Assembly (NCBI GenBank): GCA_012519415.1
Contig: JAAYQG010000091.1
Coordinates: forward strand, 1 to 39,727
Reading direction: 5' to 3'
From: Treponema sp.
GTDB taxonomy: Bacteria; Spirochaetota; Spirochaetia; Treponematales; Treponemataceae
DNA length: 39,727 nt
The notes beneath the pieces are model-generated. The model was not told where the DNA came from. It was given only the letters and a program-made list of their open reading frames with translations, and did not search any database. Below, in pieces: positions 1 to 9,356 of this stretch (position 1 is the first letter of the stretch; every line of letters starts with the position of its first letter). Position numbers and translations under genes: made by a program.

Positions 1-2
1 AA

Positions 3-310
3 AACTTAAAAATAAAAACATTCAAAAAAGATGAGCAAATATTTGTTGATAACGAAAAATCTAAAAAAATATCATTTCTAATAAATGGCTGCATAAACTG
101 TCTTTTAAGTGATAAAACTAAAATAAGTATCTACCGAAAGATATTTTTGTTCCTCTTTATAAAATATCTTCAGGGAAAATATGTTTTACAGCAGAATCGG
201 AATCTAAAATGTTAATTGTTAACAATGCACTTATAAAAAAGTTTTTTAAAACAAATAATGCTTTTAACCTGTTGTTTGAACGCATACAGAAGAACAATCA
301 AAACAATTAA
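3..310 (+). pseudogene. 3' remnant of a cyclic-nucleotide-binding (Crp/CAP fold) domain gene, frameshifted
   Basis: No single frame spans this stretch, but two frames read together look like the beta-roll of a cNMP-binding domain. The frame from base 3 gives KTFKKDEQIFVDNEKSKKIS followed by FLINGCINCLLSDKTKI, matching the usual 'F-x-K-G-E-x-I-F ... I-x-F-I-x-x-G' pattern. After about base 125 the match continues in the frame of base 137 (PKDIFVPLYKISSGKICF, then ESKMLIVNNALIKKFF) up to the stop at 308-310. The switch needs a one-base shift between about 122 and 140. The gene enters from outside the window, so its start is unseen. It converges on pncB with a 4-base gap. Either the gene is decayed or the sequence has an indel error. 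Confidence 0.55.
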
Positions 311-314
311 ACAT

Positions 315-1751
315 TTATTGATTTTGTATAAGCGACATTTTTAAGCTTTTAAGCTCATCTGTAATCGAAACTTTATAAATATGTGGATTTAAAATGCGCT
401 TATAAGATGCATCAAAATATTCAAGTTGAGAAGAAGCAACAGCACGAGCTTTTTTTAATTCTTCTTTTGGGGAACTGCGTTGCAAACGTTTTCCACCTTT
501 CATTTGAAGTGTAAGCATTTGTTTTACAGCAGCAGGTTTAAAAGAAAAGTGCCGAAAATCTCCAGACGGATGATGAAAGCATGATTCTTTGTTCGGTGAA
601 ATAACTTCATGCTCCAACGCAAGAATATCTCCAGAAGCCATACCTTTATCATCAAAAAGCCGCCAAACATTTTTTATACCCGGATTCGTTGTTTTTTTGA
701 TATTATCAGATATTTTCATTGTAGCAGACATTACATTATTTTGATTTTTGCGCGCGGCAAGTTTATACACTCCACTAAAAGACGATTCGCTTCCACCAGT
801 TACCATGTGCGTACCAACGCCCCAACTATCAATCGGTGCATTTTGATTAACTAAAGCTTCAACAATTTCTTCTGTAAGTTCATTTGATACGGTTATAAAT
901 GCTTTATTAAGATTTTCTTCATCAAGTCTTTTTCTAACTTCTGTAGAAAGATAATGTATATCGCCGGAATCAAGACGCACACCAAAATTATAGCCTTTTT
1001 CTGTAAGTTTTTTTCCGACAATAATAGCGTTTTCAATTCCTGAATTTAGCGTATTATAGGTATCTATAAGAAAAACTGAATTTTCAGGGTAAACATCTGC
1101 ATATTTTTGAAATGCTTCTAATTCTGAATCAAACGACATCACCCATGAATGAGCCATTGTTCCTGAAACAGGAATGCCGTAAATTTTTCCTGCAAGAACA
1201 TTGCTTGTTGATGAAGTTCCGCCAATATATGAAGCTCTTGAAGCACTTAATGCACCGTCTGTTCCTTGCGCTCGCCTAAGTCCAAATTCCATAATAGTGC
1301 CTTTTTTTGATGCAAGCCACACACGAGCAGCTTTTGTAGCAACAAGACTTTGAAAATTAATCTGGTTGAGCACAAGACCTTCAATAATCTGAGATTCAAC
1401 AATATTTCCATGAACACGCAAAACAGGCTCTTCCGGAAAAATAACCGACCCTTCCTCCATTGCATATATTTCCCCTGAAAATTTAAAGTCTGATAAATAT
1501 TTTATAAAAGCTTCTTCAAAAATATTTAAACTTTGTAAATAATCCAAATCGTCTGTTGAAAATCTAAATTTTTCAAGTAGTTCAAACAAACTGTCTAAAC
1601 CTGCAAAAATAGAAAAACCGCTGCCAAAAGGCTGCCTTCTAAAAAACATATCAAAAACGGCAGCAGAATCTTTATTCTGTTTCCAAAAACCTTGTGCCAT
1701 TGTAAGTTCGTAAAAATCTGTAAAAAGCGCACTGCTTTGTAATTTTTTCAT
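315..1751 (-). CDS. pncB: Nicotinate phosphoribosyltransferase
   Basis: Converts nicotinate and PRPP to nicotinate mononucleotide in the cytoplasm, the entry step of NAD salvage (Preiss-Handler route). The 478-residue protein has the family N-terminus with TDFYELTMAQGF at residues 11-22. The GTMAHSW motif follows, with its histidine near residue 201, the position phosphorylated during ATP-coupled catalysis in the family. Further on come the RLDSGD and GVGT phosphoribosyl-binding segments. The length is normal for the long bacterial form. No Shine-Dalgarno precedes the ATG; instead a good promoter ends 7 nt upstream (see promoter entry), so the mRNA may be leaderless. It stands alone between a convergent remnant and the end of sbcC. 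Confidence 0.95.
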   Translation of the reverse strand: MKKLQSSALFTDFYELTMAQGFWKQNKDSAAVFDMFFRRQPFGSGFSIFAGLDSLFELLEKFRFSTDDLDYLQSLNIFEEAFIKYLSDFKFSGEIYAMEEGSVIFPEEPVLRVHGNIVESQIIEGLVLNQINFQSLVATKAARVWLASKKGTIMEFGLRRAQGTDGALSASRASYIGGTSSTSNVLAGKIYGIPVSGTMAHSWVMSFDSELEAFQKYADVYPENSVFLIDTYNTLNSGIENAIIVGKKLTEKGYNFGVRLDSGDIHYLSTEVRKRLDEENLNKAFITVSNELTEEIVEALVNQNAPIDSWGVGTHMVTGGSESSFSGVYKLAARKNQNNVMSATMKISDNIKKTTNPGIKNVWRLFDDKGMASGDILALEHEVISPNKESCFHHPSGDFRHFSFKPAAVKQMLTLQMKGGKRLQRSSPKEELKKARAVASSQLEYFDASYKRILNPHIYKVSITDELKSLKMSLIQNQ

Positions 1752-1786
1752 GTGATTGAATATAACATAAAATTATAAATTGTCAA
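1752..1786 (-). promoter_or_regulatory. Sigma70-type promoter of pncB, abutting the start codon
   Basis: On the minus strand, TTGACA (1786-1781), a 16-nt spacer, and TATATT (1764-1759) are followed by 7 nt and then the pncB ATG. The predicted transcription start falls at or next to the A of the ATG, which leaves no room for a ribosome-binding site. Confidence 0.6.
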
Positions 1787-1814
1787 ACTGAGGATAAAAT
1801 ATTCATTAAAAAAT

Positions 1815-4800
1815 TTATTCACCTACAACAGTAAGAGTTGAACCATTTTGTTTTTTCGTAACTTCAATACGATGATGAATTCTGTTTTTTAACTCTCCAA
1901 CATGCGAAATAATACCTATCATGCGATTTTCGCGTATCTCGTCAAGAACAGACAAAGCTTTTTCAAGCGTAACATCATCGAGGGAGCCAAAACCTTCATC
2001 AATAAAAAGCGAATCAAGCTGCACACCGCCACTTCGGCTTTGAACAACATCTGTTAATGCAAGCGCAAGACTTATAGAAACAAAAAAAGTTTCACCGCCG
2101 GATAATGTGTCGCATGGGCGTTTTTTCCCCGTGTTTGCATCAAATATTTCAAGATCAAGTCCTGCATATTTTTGATGTCCGCTTGATTTGTCTATTTTTA
2201 AATGAAGTGAATATCGTCCGTCCGAAATTCGAGCAAGACGACGGCTTGCATGTACAGCAATTTCTTCAAGATAAACACCCAAAATCCATGATTCAAAGCT
2301 TAGTTTTTTTATATTATCTCCGGAAAGGTCTTTTGACAAAGCAACAAAAACCTGACTGTTTTTTTCGAGATTTTTTATTTCTTCATTTAACGATTGCCAA
2401 TGTTTTAAATTGTCAACAATATTCTGCTTTTTAAGAACAATTTCATTAAATTTTTGTGTTTTTTCCTGATAAAGTATATCTATTTTTTCAGATTCTTTTT
2501 CAAGATGAATAATGTTAGGTCTTGTTGAATCTTTTACATCAGCTTTAAGACTTTCAATTTGTCCTGCAAGCTGTTCTTTTTTGGATTTCCATTCTGGAAT
2601 TTGATTTTCAAATGAAATACGTTCAGATTCAGATAAAAACGAAGCTTCTAATTTTTCAACTGACGAAAAACCTTGATTATAAAGTTCTTTATCTAATGTT
2701 GTTGAAGAAATATTAAATTTTTGCTCAAGCTCTTCTGTTTGTTTTTTTATAAATTCTTTTGTTGCAGAATATTCTGCCATAAGTTTTAAAGCTGATTCTT
2801 TTTCAGCATTAAAAACCGTTATTTCATTTTGTAGAGAATCAAGTTTTATTTTTAGATTTTCAAGTGTAGCTGCAACATTATGACCTTGTTCAATCTTATC
2901 TTTTGTTAGAGAATCAAATTGATTTTTGAGATTTTCATATTTAGTATTTTTCGAAATATATATTTGCGTGCAATTATATAAATCATTCTGTATAAAAGAA
3001 TAATCGTTTTGAGCTTTTTCTTGTTTACGGCGAATATCTGCAAGTCTGTTATTGTTTTGGCGATTTTTATCACGCTTGGCGACAGCCTCATTCATCTGAG
3101 AAATTGCAAAATCAAGAAGTTCAGCTGCATTTAAAACAGGTGCTTCGCAAGATTCAAGCTTTTGCGTAGCGGCTTCAAAACGGCTTTTTACGCCGGAAAA
3201 AACTGCAAATGCTTCTCTTTCTGTAGATTCTGCTTCCGGAAGGTTTGATTTTTTTAGTGCTATTCTTTCTTCAATGGAAAAATCTTCGTTTAACAAAACC
3301 GCAAGCTTTGGATGATGAACAGAACCGCAAACCGGACACGGTTCGCCGTCTTTAAGATTTTTAGCAAAAGCAAACGCATTTTTGCTTTGTTCATAAATAT
3401 TTTGTTTGGATTCGAGTTCTATTATTTCTTCCTTTAAGAGTTCAAAATTCTTTTTTGCTTTTTCGTAACGGGTTTTACTTGATTCAAAACCTTCTTTTGT
3501 AAGTTCAGCTTCTTTTTGAAGTTTTTTATATTCTTCAAGATATGTTTTTTTGTTTTTAGCTTCTTCAAGTTCCTTGCTCGATTTATCAAAAACATTTTCA
3601 AGTTCCTCTTGCGGCAAAATTGCTTCTTCAAGAGAGTCTGCTTCTTTTTTGAGATTATCAATATATATTTTGCAAGATTCAAGTTTAGCTGATAAATCTT
3701 TTTTTTGATTTTCTGCATTTAGACTTTCTTCTTGAAGTATCAGCATATCTTTTTCTATCGAAACTGCACGTTGAAACTCATTTATTAATATATGCAAATC
3801 TCCAATTTCTGTTTTTTTTGATTCTATTGAATCTTTGCTGTTTTCAAGATTTTGCACAACTTCTGTTGATTCTTTCAAGTCTTGTTCTGTTTTTGCAAGA
3901 CTTTTTTTTGAAACTTCAAGACGTTTTGCAATATCTATAAAAGCTTCAAAAACCGGCTTTACAAAAAGTGCTTTTCTATTCTGTTCAAGAGTATTTTCAA
4001 GATTTTCAATAGAAGTTTTTTGCTCAATTATTTTTTCATTTTCGGAAATTAAAGTTTCAAGATTGTCAAATTTTTTATCTAATGCACGTGCATTTTCAAG
4101 CTGCGCAGCAAATTGCATTTGCTGTTTGTTAAGATTTAATAATTCTGAATTGCATGATTTTTCTTCTGCTTTTAACTGATTAATCTGCTCTTCTGCATAA
4201 ACTGAATCGAAATTTTTTTGCAATGATTCAATTTGTGCTGTTATCAATTTCTGGCGACTTCTAAATTCATCTTCTTTATTTTTTGCAAATTCCGTAATAA
4301 GACGATAATCATCAATCGGAAAAAGTTTTGCTAAAGCAATTTTTCTATCATTTGATGAGAGTCTTAAAAATTCAGCAAAATCACCTTGTGGCAAAAGAAC
4401 AATTTTTGAAAATTCTTTTATAGTAAGACCAATCAAATTGCTAATTGCAGCATCTGCTTCTTGAGTCTTGTTAGAAATAACAGTCCAGTTTTCTTGAGTT
4501 TTATTTCCGGTGAATTTATAAAAAACGACTTCCGCAGGTTTTTCAGATTCTTTGCCATTTCTGTCTGTATATGGTTTTGGCGGCATTCGTTCAACTTTGT
4601 AGCGGCAATTATTTATTGAAAAATCAAATATAACTTCTGCAATTTCATCTTTAAGCGCGAAATCCGACCGTAAGCTTCTTGGCATTTTTGGATAAGAACC
4701 GGGCAAAGAACCATAAAGTGCGTAACAAATTGAATCAAAAATTGTAGTTTTGCCCGATCCTGTATCTCCACAAATAAGAAACATATTTCCAAGCGTTTCA

Positions 4801-4865
4801 AAATCTATAACTGTTTGTTCAGTAAACGGACCGATATTTTTTAGAATAAGTTTATTTGGTTTCAT
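1815..4865 (-). CDS. sbcC: Exonuclease SbcC, SMC/Rad50-like ATPase subunit
   Basis: Large subunit of the SbcCD nuclease, which opens hairpins and processes DNA ends and stalled forks. The 1016 residues show the expected order. An N-terminal ATPase half carries Walker A GDTGSGKTT (about residues 34-42). Two long glutamate/lysine-rich coiled-coil arms flank a zinc hook CPVCG (C510 and C513), almost exactly mid-protein. The C-terminal half carries the ABC signature LSGGE and Walker B LFIDEGFGSLD. Its ATG lies inside the end of sbcD (14-base overlap), so the pair is translationally coupled and transcribed from the sbcD promoter. Confidence 0.95.
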   Translation of the reverse strand: MKPNKLILKNIGPFTEQTVIDFETLGNMFLICGDTGSGKTTIFDSICYALYGSLPGSYPKMPRSLRSDFALKDEIAEVIFDFSINNCRYKVERMPPKPYTDRNGKESEKPAEVVFYKFTGNKTQENWTVISNKTQEADAAISNLIGLTIKEFSKIVLLPQGDFAEFLRLSSNDRKIALAKLFPIDDYRLITEFAKNKEDEFRSRQKLITAQIESLQKNFDSVYAEEQINQLKAEEKSCNSELLNLNKQQMQFAAQLENARALDKKFDNLETLISENEKIIEQKTSIENLENTLEQNRKALFVKPVFEAFIDIAKRLEVSKKSLAKTEQDLKESTEVVQNLENSKDSIESKKTEIGDLHILINEFQRAVSIEKDMLILQEESLNAENQKKDLSAKLESCKIYIDNLKKEADSLEEAILPQEELENVFDKSSKELEEAKNKKTYLEEYKKLQKEAELTKEGFESSKTRYEKAKKNFELLKEEIIELESKQNIYEQSKNAFAFAKNLKDGEPCPVCGSVHHPKLAVLLNEDFSIEERIALKKSNLPEAESTEREAFAVFSGVKSRFEAATQKLESCEAPVLNAAELLDFAISQMNEAVAKRDKNRQNNNRLADIRRKQEKAQNDYSFIQNDLYNCTQIYISKNTKYENLKNQFDSLTKDKIEQGHNVAATLENLKIKLDSLQNEITVFNAEKESALKLMAEYSATKEFIKKQTEELEQKFNISSTTLDKELYNQGFSSVEKLEASFLSESERISFENQIPEWKSKKEQLAGQIESLKADVKDSTRPNIIHLEKESEKIDILYQEKTQKFNEIVLKKQNIVDNLKHWQSLNEEIKNLEKNSQVFVALSKDLSGDNIKKLSFESWILGVYLEEIAVHASRRLARISDGRYSLHLKIDKSSGHQKYAGLDLEIFDANTGKKRPCDTLSGGETFFVSISLALALTDVVQSRSGGVQLDSLFIDEGFGSLDDVTLEKALSVLDEIRENRMIGIISHVGELKNRIHHRIEVTKKQNGSTLTVVGE

Positions 4866-6192
4866 GGTTTTTCTCTTTCATTTCTGCAAAAAGTTTGTCA
4901 AAAAGTGCTTTTTTTTCTGTAAAATCCGTGTCTGAAGAATAGATTTCTTCAAGAAAAAGCACAAATTGCTCGTTTATATTATTTTCATTATTTGAAAGAC
5001 TTAATCTTCTATTGACAATTTCCTTTGAAGCAATTCTTTCAAAAGCTTTGTCTTGTCTAAAAGAAAGCAGATATGGGAATTTTTTACGAAGAAGTGCAAC
5101 GGGATTTTCTATAATAGTTTCAGTCATGCTTACAATCTCAAGAAAATGATTTTTATATTTATCATATTTTTCAGAATCAAAAAATTCTTCAAAAGAACCT
5201 GTAAGTGAAATGACAGGATGAAGCGGTTCGATAGGAATTTTTGTAACAATCGGCTCTTTATTCTTCTCTAATTCTATTCTAAGGAAAACTTTATCGGTAT
5301 TACTCTCGCCAAATGAATATGCTAAAGGAGAACCTGAATAAAAAGCTCGACTTCCCGCCTGCTGGCAACGATGAAGATGACCTAATGCGGTGTAAGAAAA
5401 ATCTTTAAAAAGGGAATTATCTACTTGCTCGGCTGTTCCCCAAATTATTCGCTCAGAATCACTTTCGACAGAACCTGCCGTAAATAAATGAGCAACAAGA
5501 ACGCTTGGAATATCTTCATTTTTAGAAATATTTATCCTGCGAATTGCTTCTTTTGCTAAATCTGTCTGACTCATTAAAAATGTTTCTTTTTTTTCTGAAT
5601 TATCTTTTAAAAGCAAATCTGTTTTATTTTCAGCTTGATTTTCGTCAACATTAGAAAATAAATCTAAATTTTTTTCTAATGAAGTTTTTGAAGGTTGTAT
5701 TTTTTTTTGCTTTTCCAGTTTTTTATCATTTTTTTTAGTCTCGGTTTTTTCATCAGACTGTTCAATTAAAGAAAAACTTGCAGGCTGAAGAAAAGGCATC
5801 AAATAAAAAGCTGTATCTTTTATAATTACAGGTTCATCAATTCTTGTTAAATCTGTCCTTATGTGAATACGCTGCTGCTCAAGAATTTGTTGAGCATAAG
5901 AGAGGCGCAGCGCCGAATCGTGATTTCCAGGGATAATCAACACATGAAGTTCCTGAAAAGCTTTTTGGATTTTTGCTAAAAATTCAGAAAAAACTTGAAC
6001 GGCTTCTGCCGGCGGCATAGAGCGGTCATAAATATCACCTGCAATAATTAGCGCATCATACGGAGAATCGGTTTCAACTTGCAATTTTAATTCATTGATA
6101 AGCTGATTTAAAACATATTTTTGGTCTTCGAGAAGCTGATATTCATAAAAAAATTTTCCTAAATGCAAATCGCCTGTCTGTAAAAATTTCAT
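4852..6192 (-). CDS. sbcD: Exonuclease SbcD, Mre11-like nuclease subunit
   Basis: Metal-dependent nuclease partner of SbcC. The phosphoesterase motifs appear in order: GDLHLGK (residues 7-13), GDIYDRS, IPGNHDSA, VAHLFTAGS and LGHLHR. The 446 residues are somewhat longer than usual because of a lysine/glutamate/asparagine-rich low-complexity insert of about 60 residues (around 155-215) between the GNHD motif and the VAH motif, probably a disordered loop. The ATG has no Shine-Dalgarno; a promoter sits 6 nt upstream, so translation may begin on a leaderless message. It heads the sbcD-sbcC operon. Confidence 0.93.
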   Translation of the reverse strand: MKFLQTGDLHLGKFFYEYQLLEDQKYVLNQLINELKLQVETDSPYDALIIAGDIYDRSMPPAEAVQVFSEFLAKIQKAFQELHVLIIPGNHDSALRLSYAQQILEQQRIHIRTDLTRIDEPVIIKDTAFYLMPFLQPASFSLIEQSDEKTETKKNDKKLEKQKKIQPSKTSLEKNLDLFSNVDENQAENKTDLLLKDNSEKKETFLMSQTDLAKEAIRRINISKNEDIPSVLVAHLFTAGSVESDSERIIWGTAEQVDNSLFKDFSYTALGHLHRCQQAGSRAFYSGSPLAYSFGESNTDKVFLRIELEKNKEPIVTKIPIEPLHPVISLTGSFEEFFDSEKYDKYKNHFLEIVSMTETIIENPVALLRKKFPYLLSFRQDKAFERIASKEIVNRRLSLSNNENNINEQFVLFLEEIYSSDTDFTEKKALFDKLFAEMKEKNHETK

Positions 6193-6227
6193 ACGTTTAA
6201 TTTACATTACCTTGATAATTCTGTAAA
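6193..6227 (-). promoter_or_regulatory. Sigma70-type promoter of sbcDC, abutting the start codon
   Basis: On the minus strand, TTTACA (6227-6222), a 17-nt spacer, and TAAATT (6204-6199) are followed by 6 nt and then the sbcD ATG. The -35 matches the consensus at 5 of 6 positions with ideal spacing. The start of transcription would coincide with the ATG. Confidence 0.5.
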
Positions 6228-6257
6228 GACAGATTGCATAAATCAAACAAGATATTA

Positions 6258-6320
6258 GCAAATCTTGCAAGTTTTGCCAGATTAATCCCTGATTTATAAC
6301 TCCAATCCCAAACGCAAAAC
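6258..6320 (-). repeat. Copy of the dispersed intergenic repeat, reverse orientation
   Basis: Read on the minus strand, it begins with GTTTTGCGTTTGGGATTGGA, identical over 20 bases to 32241-32260. It continues with a similar GGGATTAATCTGGCAAAAC segment, compared with GGGTTTAATCTAGCAAAAC there. The hairpin core seen in the other copies is degenerate here. It lies between the divergent sbcD and ndk genes. Confidence 0.6.
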
Positions 6321-6400
6321 CGAGGCTATTGAGTTTTTCATAAAATATGGTTAATCTAAAAACGCTTTATACTTTTAAAGCATTATTGGAGTTTTTATTT

Positions 6401-6844
6401 ATGGAAAGAAGTTTTGTTATGCTTAAACCCGGCGTATTAAATCGCCGTATTTGTGGAGAAGTAATTTCTCGACTTGAAAAACGTGGGCTTAATCTTGTTG
6501 CAGTTAAATTGTTGAAAATCTCAAAGGAAACAGCACAAACACATTATAAAGAACACATTGGGAAGCCTTTTTATGAAGGTTTAATTGAATACACAATATC
6601 AGCACCTGTTGTAGCTATGGTCTGGGAAGGCGATAATGCTATAATGCAAATCAGAAAAACAGCTGGAGCAACAAATATTGAAGATTCACTTCCGGGAACT
6701 ATACGCGGCGACTATTGTCTTCGCACACAACATAATATAATTCATGCTTCAGACACTGTTAAATCTGCTGAACGTGAAATATCATTGTTCTTTTCACCAG
6801 ATGAAATAATTTCATGGACTGATGAATCAGCCCATTGGTTTTAA
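6401..6844 (+). CDS. ndk: Nucleoside diphosphate kinase
   Basis: Transfers the gamma phosphate of ATP to nucleoside diphosphates through a phosphohistidine. The start at 6401 was chosen over an in-frame ATG at 6347 because GGAG lies 9 nt upstream and because homology begins at MERSFVMLKPG. The protein then has 147 residues, close to the family norm. The catalytic histidine is H115 in NIIHASD, where most homologues have NIIHGSD. The substrate-site segments KPFYEGLIEY and GTIRGD are present. It is followed by gpsA after 11 bases with a fresh Shine-Dalgarno, so ndk-gpsA-ffh are probably co-transcribed. Confidence 0.95.
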   Translation: MERSFVMLKPGVLNRRICGEVISRLEKRGLNLVAVKLLKISKETAQTHYKEHIGKPFYEGLIEYTISAPVVAMVWEGDNAIMQIRKTAGATNIEDSLPGTIRGDYCLRTQHNIIHASDTVKSAEREISLFFSPDEIISWTDESAHWF

Positions 6845-6855
6845 GGAGCAAATTT

Positions 6856-7920
6856 ATGGAAATAAAGCAGCAAAAAAAAGTGGGCGTAATTGGAGCAGGT
6901 GCATGGGGAACTGCAATAGCTCACTCGCTTGCAATAAAAAATAACGAAGTTGAAATTTGGGCACTTGAAGAAGATGTTGTATCTTCTATCAATAAAAATC
7001 ACACAAACGACCGCTACCTTAAAGATTTTACTCTTTCAAATAATTTAACAGCAAGTTCGGATATTAATAAAGTTGCCGCAAACAAAGAATTTCTTATTTT
7101 TGCAAGTCCATCGTTATACCTTGCATCGACTATTCGAAAAATATCAGATGTAGCGTCAATTAAAGACGGCTCGACTTGTATCGGTGTTTTAACAAAAGGT
7201 TTTGTACCTTCAAACAACGGTCCGCGTCTTATTCTTGAAGAAATGGAATCAGTTTTGCCGGAATGTTACGCAAAAAATCTTGTATACATTGCAGGACCAA
7301 GCCATGCAGAAGAAGTTGCAATGGGCAAAATCACTGGTCTTATTGCTGCAAGTGAAAATCCTAAAAATACAATCGCTTTTCGAGAACTTCTTCGAGGGAA
7401 AAATCTTCTTGTTTATTCAAGTTTTGATGTTATTGGCGTTCAGATTTGCGCAGCTACCAAAAATGTTATTGCAGTTGCTTTCGGTTGTCTTGATGCAACT
7501 GCCCAAACATCAGATTTATTCGGCGATAATACAGAATCATTGCTTTTAGCTGCCGGATTAAACGAGATTCAAGCTTTAGGTGTTGCAATGGGTGCAACCC
7601 ATGCAGAAACATTCACTTCTATTTCCGGTGTAGGCGATCTTGATGTTACATGTCGTTCAAAATACGGAAGGAATCGTCGATTTGGGCAAGAAATTATAAC
7701 TAAAAATATATTGAAAAACTTTTCTTCAATCGACGACTTAATTGAGCGAATCGACGAAATCGGCTATTTGCCCGAAGGTGCTGTTGCATGTAAACACGTT
7801 CATGAAATTGTTGAAAAACACAATTTAAAGTTGCCCATTTCAACAGGACTTTATCGTCTACTTAACAGAGAAATTGAACCGGAAGACTTGTTAGATGAAT
7901 TTTTAGGAGATGATAAATAA
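6856..7920 (+). CDS. gpsA: Glycerol-3-phosphate dehydrogenase [NAD(P)+]
   Basis: Reduces dihydroxyacetone phosphate to sn-glycerol-3-phosphate for phospholipid synthesis. The start at 6856 has AAGGAG at an ideal distance; the earlier in-frame start overlaps ndk and lacks a ribosome-binding site. The 354-residue protein has the NAD-binding GAGAWGTA at the N-terminus, AGPSHAEEVA in the middle, and the family segment AATKNVIAVAFG with its catalytic lysine. The helical C-terminal domain contains the substrate-site motif KYGRNRRFG. It lies between ndk and ffh, and its 3' end supplies the Shine-Dalgarno of ffh. Confidence 0.95.
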   Translation: MEIKQQKKVGVIGAGAWGTAIAHSLAIKNNEVEIWALEEDVVSSINKNHTNDRYLKDFTLSNNLTASSDINKVAANKEFLIFASPSLYLASTIRKISDVASIKDGSTCIGVLTKGFVPSNNGPRLILEEMESVLPECYAKNLVYIAGPSHAEEVAMGKITGLIAASENPKNTIAFRELLRGKNLLVYSSFDVIGVQICAATKNVIAVAFGCLDATAQTSDLFGDNTESLLLAAGLNEIQALGVAMGATHAETFTSISGVGDLDVTCRSKYGRNRRFGQEIITKNILKNFSSIDDLIERIDEIGYLPEGAVACKHVHEIVEKHNLKLPISTGLYRLLNREIEPEDLLDEFLGDDK

Positions 7921-7922
7921 AA

Positions 7923-9275
7923 ATGCTTGAGAAAATTACAAATACAATTACAGATGTCGTCCGCACAGTTTCGGGCAAATCTACAATTTCAGAAAAAAAC
8001 ATTTATGAATATGTTGAAAAAATCAAAATCGCGCTGCTTGATGCGGACGTAAATCTTCGCGTTGTGCGCCGCTTTGTAAACAGCACAATCGAAGAAGCAA
8101 AAGGCGAAAAAGTTATACGTTCTGTAAATCCCGGTCAGCAGTTTGTAAAAATCATAAATGATAAACTCGTTGCACTTCTCGGCGACGAAAAACAGGATTT
8201 AAAGCTAAAAGGCACCGACACACTTTCTGTTATTCTTTTTTTAGGTCTTCAAGGCTCGGGAAAAACAACAACAGCAGCAAAACTAGCTGCGCGACTAAAA
8301 AAAGAAGGAAGAAAACCGCTTCTTGCAGCATGCGACCTTGTGCGTCCTGCAGCAGTTGAACAACTTTCTGTTTTAGGTGAAAAAATAAGCATTGAAGTCT
8401 ACAAAGAAGACACAAAAGATGCCGTAAAAGTCGCAAAAAATGCCTTATCGTATGCCAAAAAGAATTCATTCGACACTTTGATTATTGATACTGCCGGTCG
8501 GCTTCAGATTGACGATTCAATGATGAGTGAAATAGAATCAATCAAAAAAACAGTTTCGCCAGATGAAATTCTTCTTGTAGCAGATTCAATGACCGGACAA
8601 AGTGCAGTTGATGTTGCAAAAACTTTCGACGAACGCTTGAATCTTTCTGGTGTTATTCTTACAAAGTTTGATTCAGATGCACGAGGTGGTGCAGCACTTT
8701 CTTTAAAATCCGTAACAGGCAAGCCAATTCTTTTTGCCGGAATTGGTGAAAAAATTGAAGATTTAGAGCCATTTTATCCTGATAGAATTGCAAGCAGAAT
8801 TCTCGGAATGGGCGATATTGTTTCTCTTGTTGAAAAAGCTCAAGAAACAATAGATATGGAACAAGCAGCCAAGCTCGAAAAGAAAATGGCTACAGAAACA
8901 TTTTCACTTGAAGATATGCTTGAACAAATGCAACAAATGAAAAAAATTGGCTCAATGCAACAAATTATCGATATGCTTCCCGGTCTTGCGGGACAAGTTG
9001 ATGAAAGTATGATTAATAAAGAGAATCTAAAACATCAAGAAGCAATAATTCAGTCTATGACAAAAAAAGAAAGAGCAAATCATCTTATTATTGGACCAAG
9101 CCGCCGAAAACGAATTGCAAAAGGTTCGGGAACTTCAGTTGCAGAAGTAAATCGCCTTATAAAGCAGTTTGAAAAAACACGGCTTGCAATGAAGAAAATG
9201 ACCAAAAACAAAGGGATGCAGCAAAAACTAATGAATCAATTCGGTGCTAATATGAATAATTTTTCAGGATTATAA
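7923..9275 (+). CDS. ffh: Signal recognition particle protein Ffh (SRP54)
   Basis: GTPase of the signal recognition particle. It binds 4.5S RNA and signal sequences and docks with FtsY for co-translational membrane targeting. The 450 residues contain the N-terminal helical bundle and then a G domain with GLQGSGKTTTAAKLA, DTAGR and TKFDSDARGG. A methionine-rich M domain follows (MLEQMQQMKK, GSMQQIIDMLPG) with the RNA-binding SRRKRIAKGSG motif. It starts 2 bases after gpsA stops and draws its Shine-Dalgarno from the gpsA 3' end, so the two are coupled. Confidence 0.96.
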   Translation: MLEKITNTITDVVRTVSGKSTISEKNIYEYVEKIKIALLDADVNLRVVRRFVNSTIEEAKGEKVIRSVNPGQQFVKIINDKLVALLGDEKQDLKLKGTDTLSVILFLGLQGSGKTTTAAKLAARLKKEGRKPLLAACDLVRPAAVEQLSVLGEKISIEVYKEDTKDAVKVAKNALSYAKKNSFDTLIIDTAGRLQIDDSMMSEIESIKKTVSPDEILLVADSMTGQSAVDVAKTFDERLNLSGVILTKFDSDARGGAALSLKSVTGKPILFAGIGEKIEDLEPFYPDRIASRILGMGDIVSLVEKAQETIDMEQAAKLEKKMATETFSLEDMLEQMQQMKKIGSMQQIIDMLPGLAGQVDESMINKENLKHQEAIIQSMTKKERANHLIIGPSRRKRIAKGSGTSVAEVNRLIKQFEKTRLAMKKMTKNKGMQQKLMNQFGANMNNFSGL

Positions 9276-9356
9276 AAAATGAATCACAAAACCGCCTTGA
9301 GTTTACATATGCCGAATCAATAATATTCTGCACAAATATTTAAGGATTAAAGTAAA

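Noticed and set aside
3835-4179. Plus-strand frame of 114 codons rich in serine and phenylalanine
   Set aside because: Antisense of the sbcC coiled coil; the composition reflects the opposite strand.
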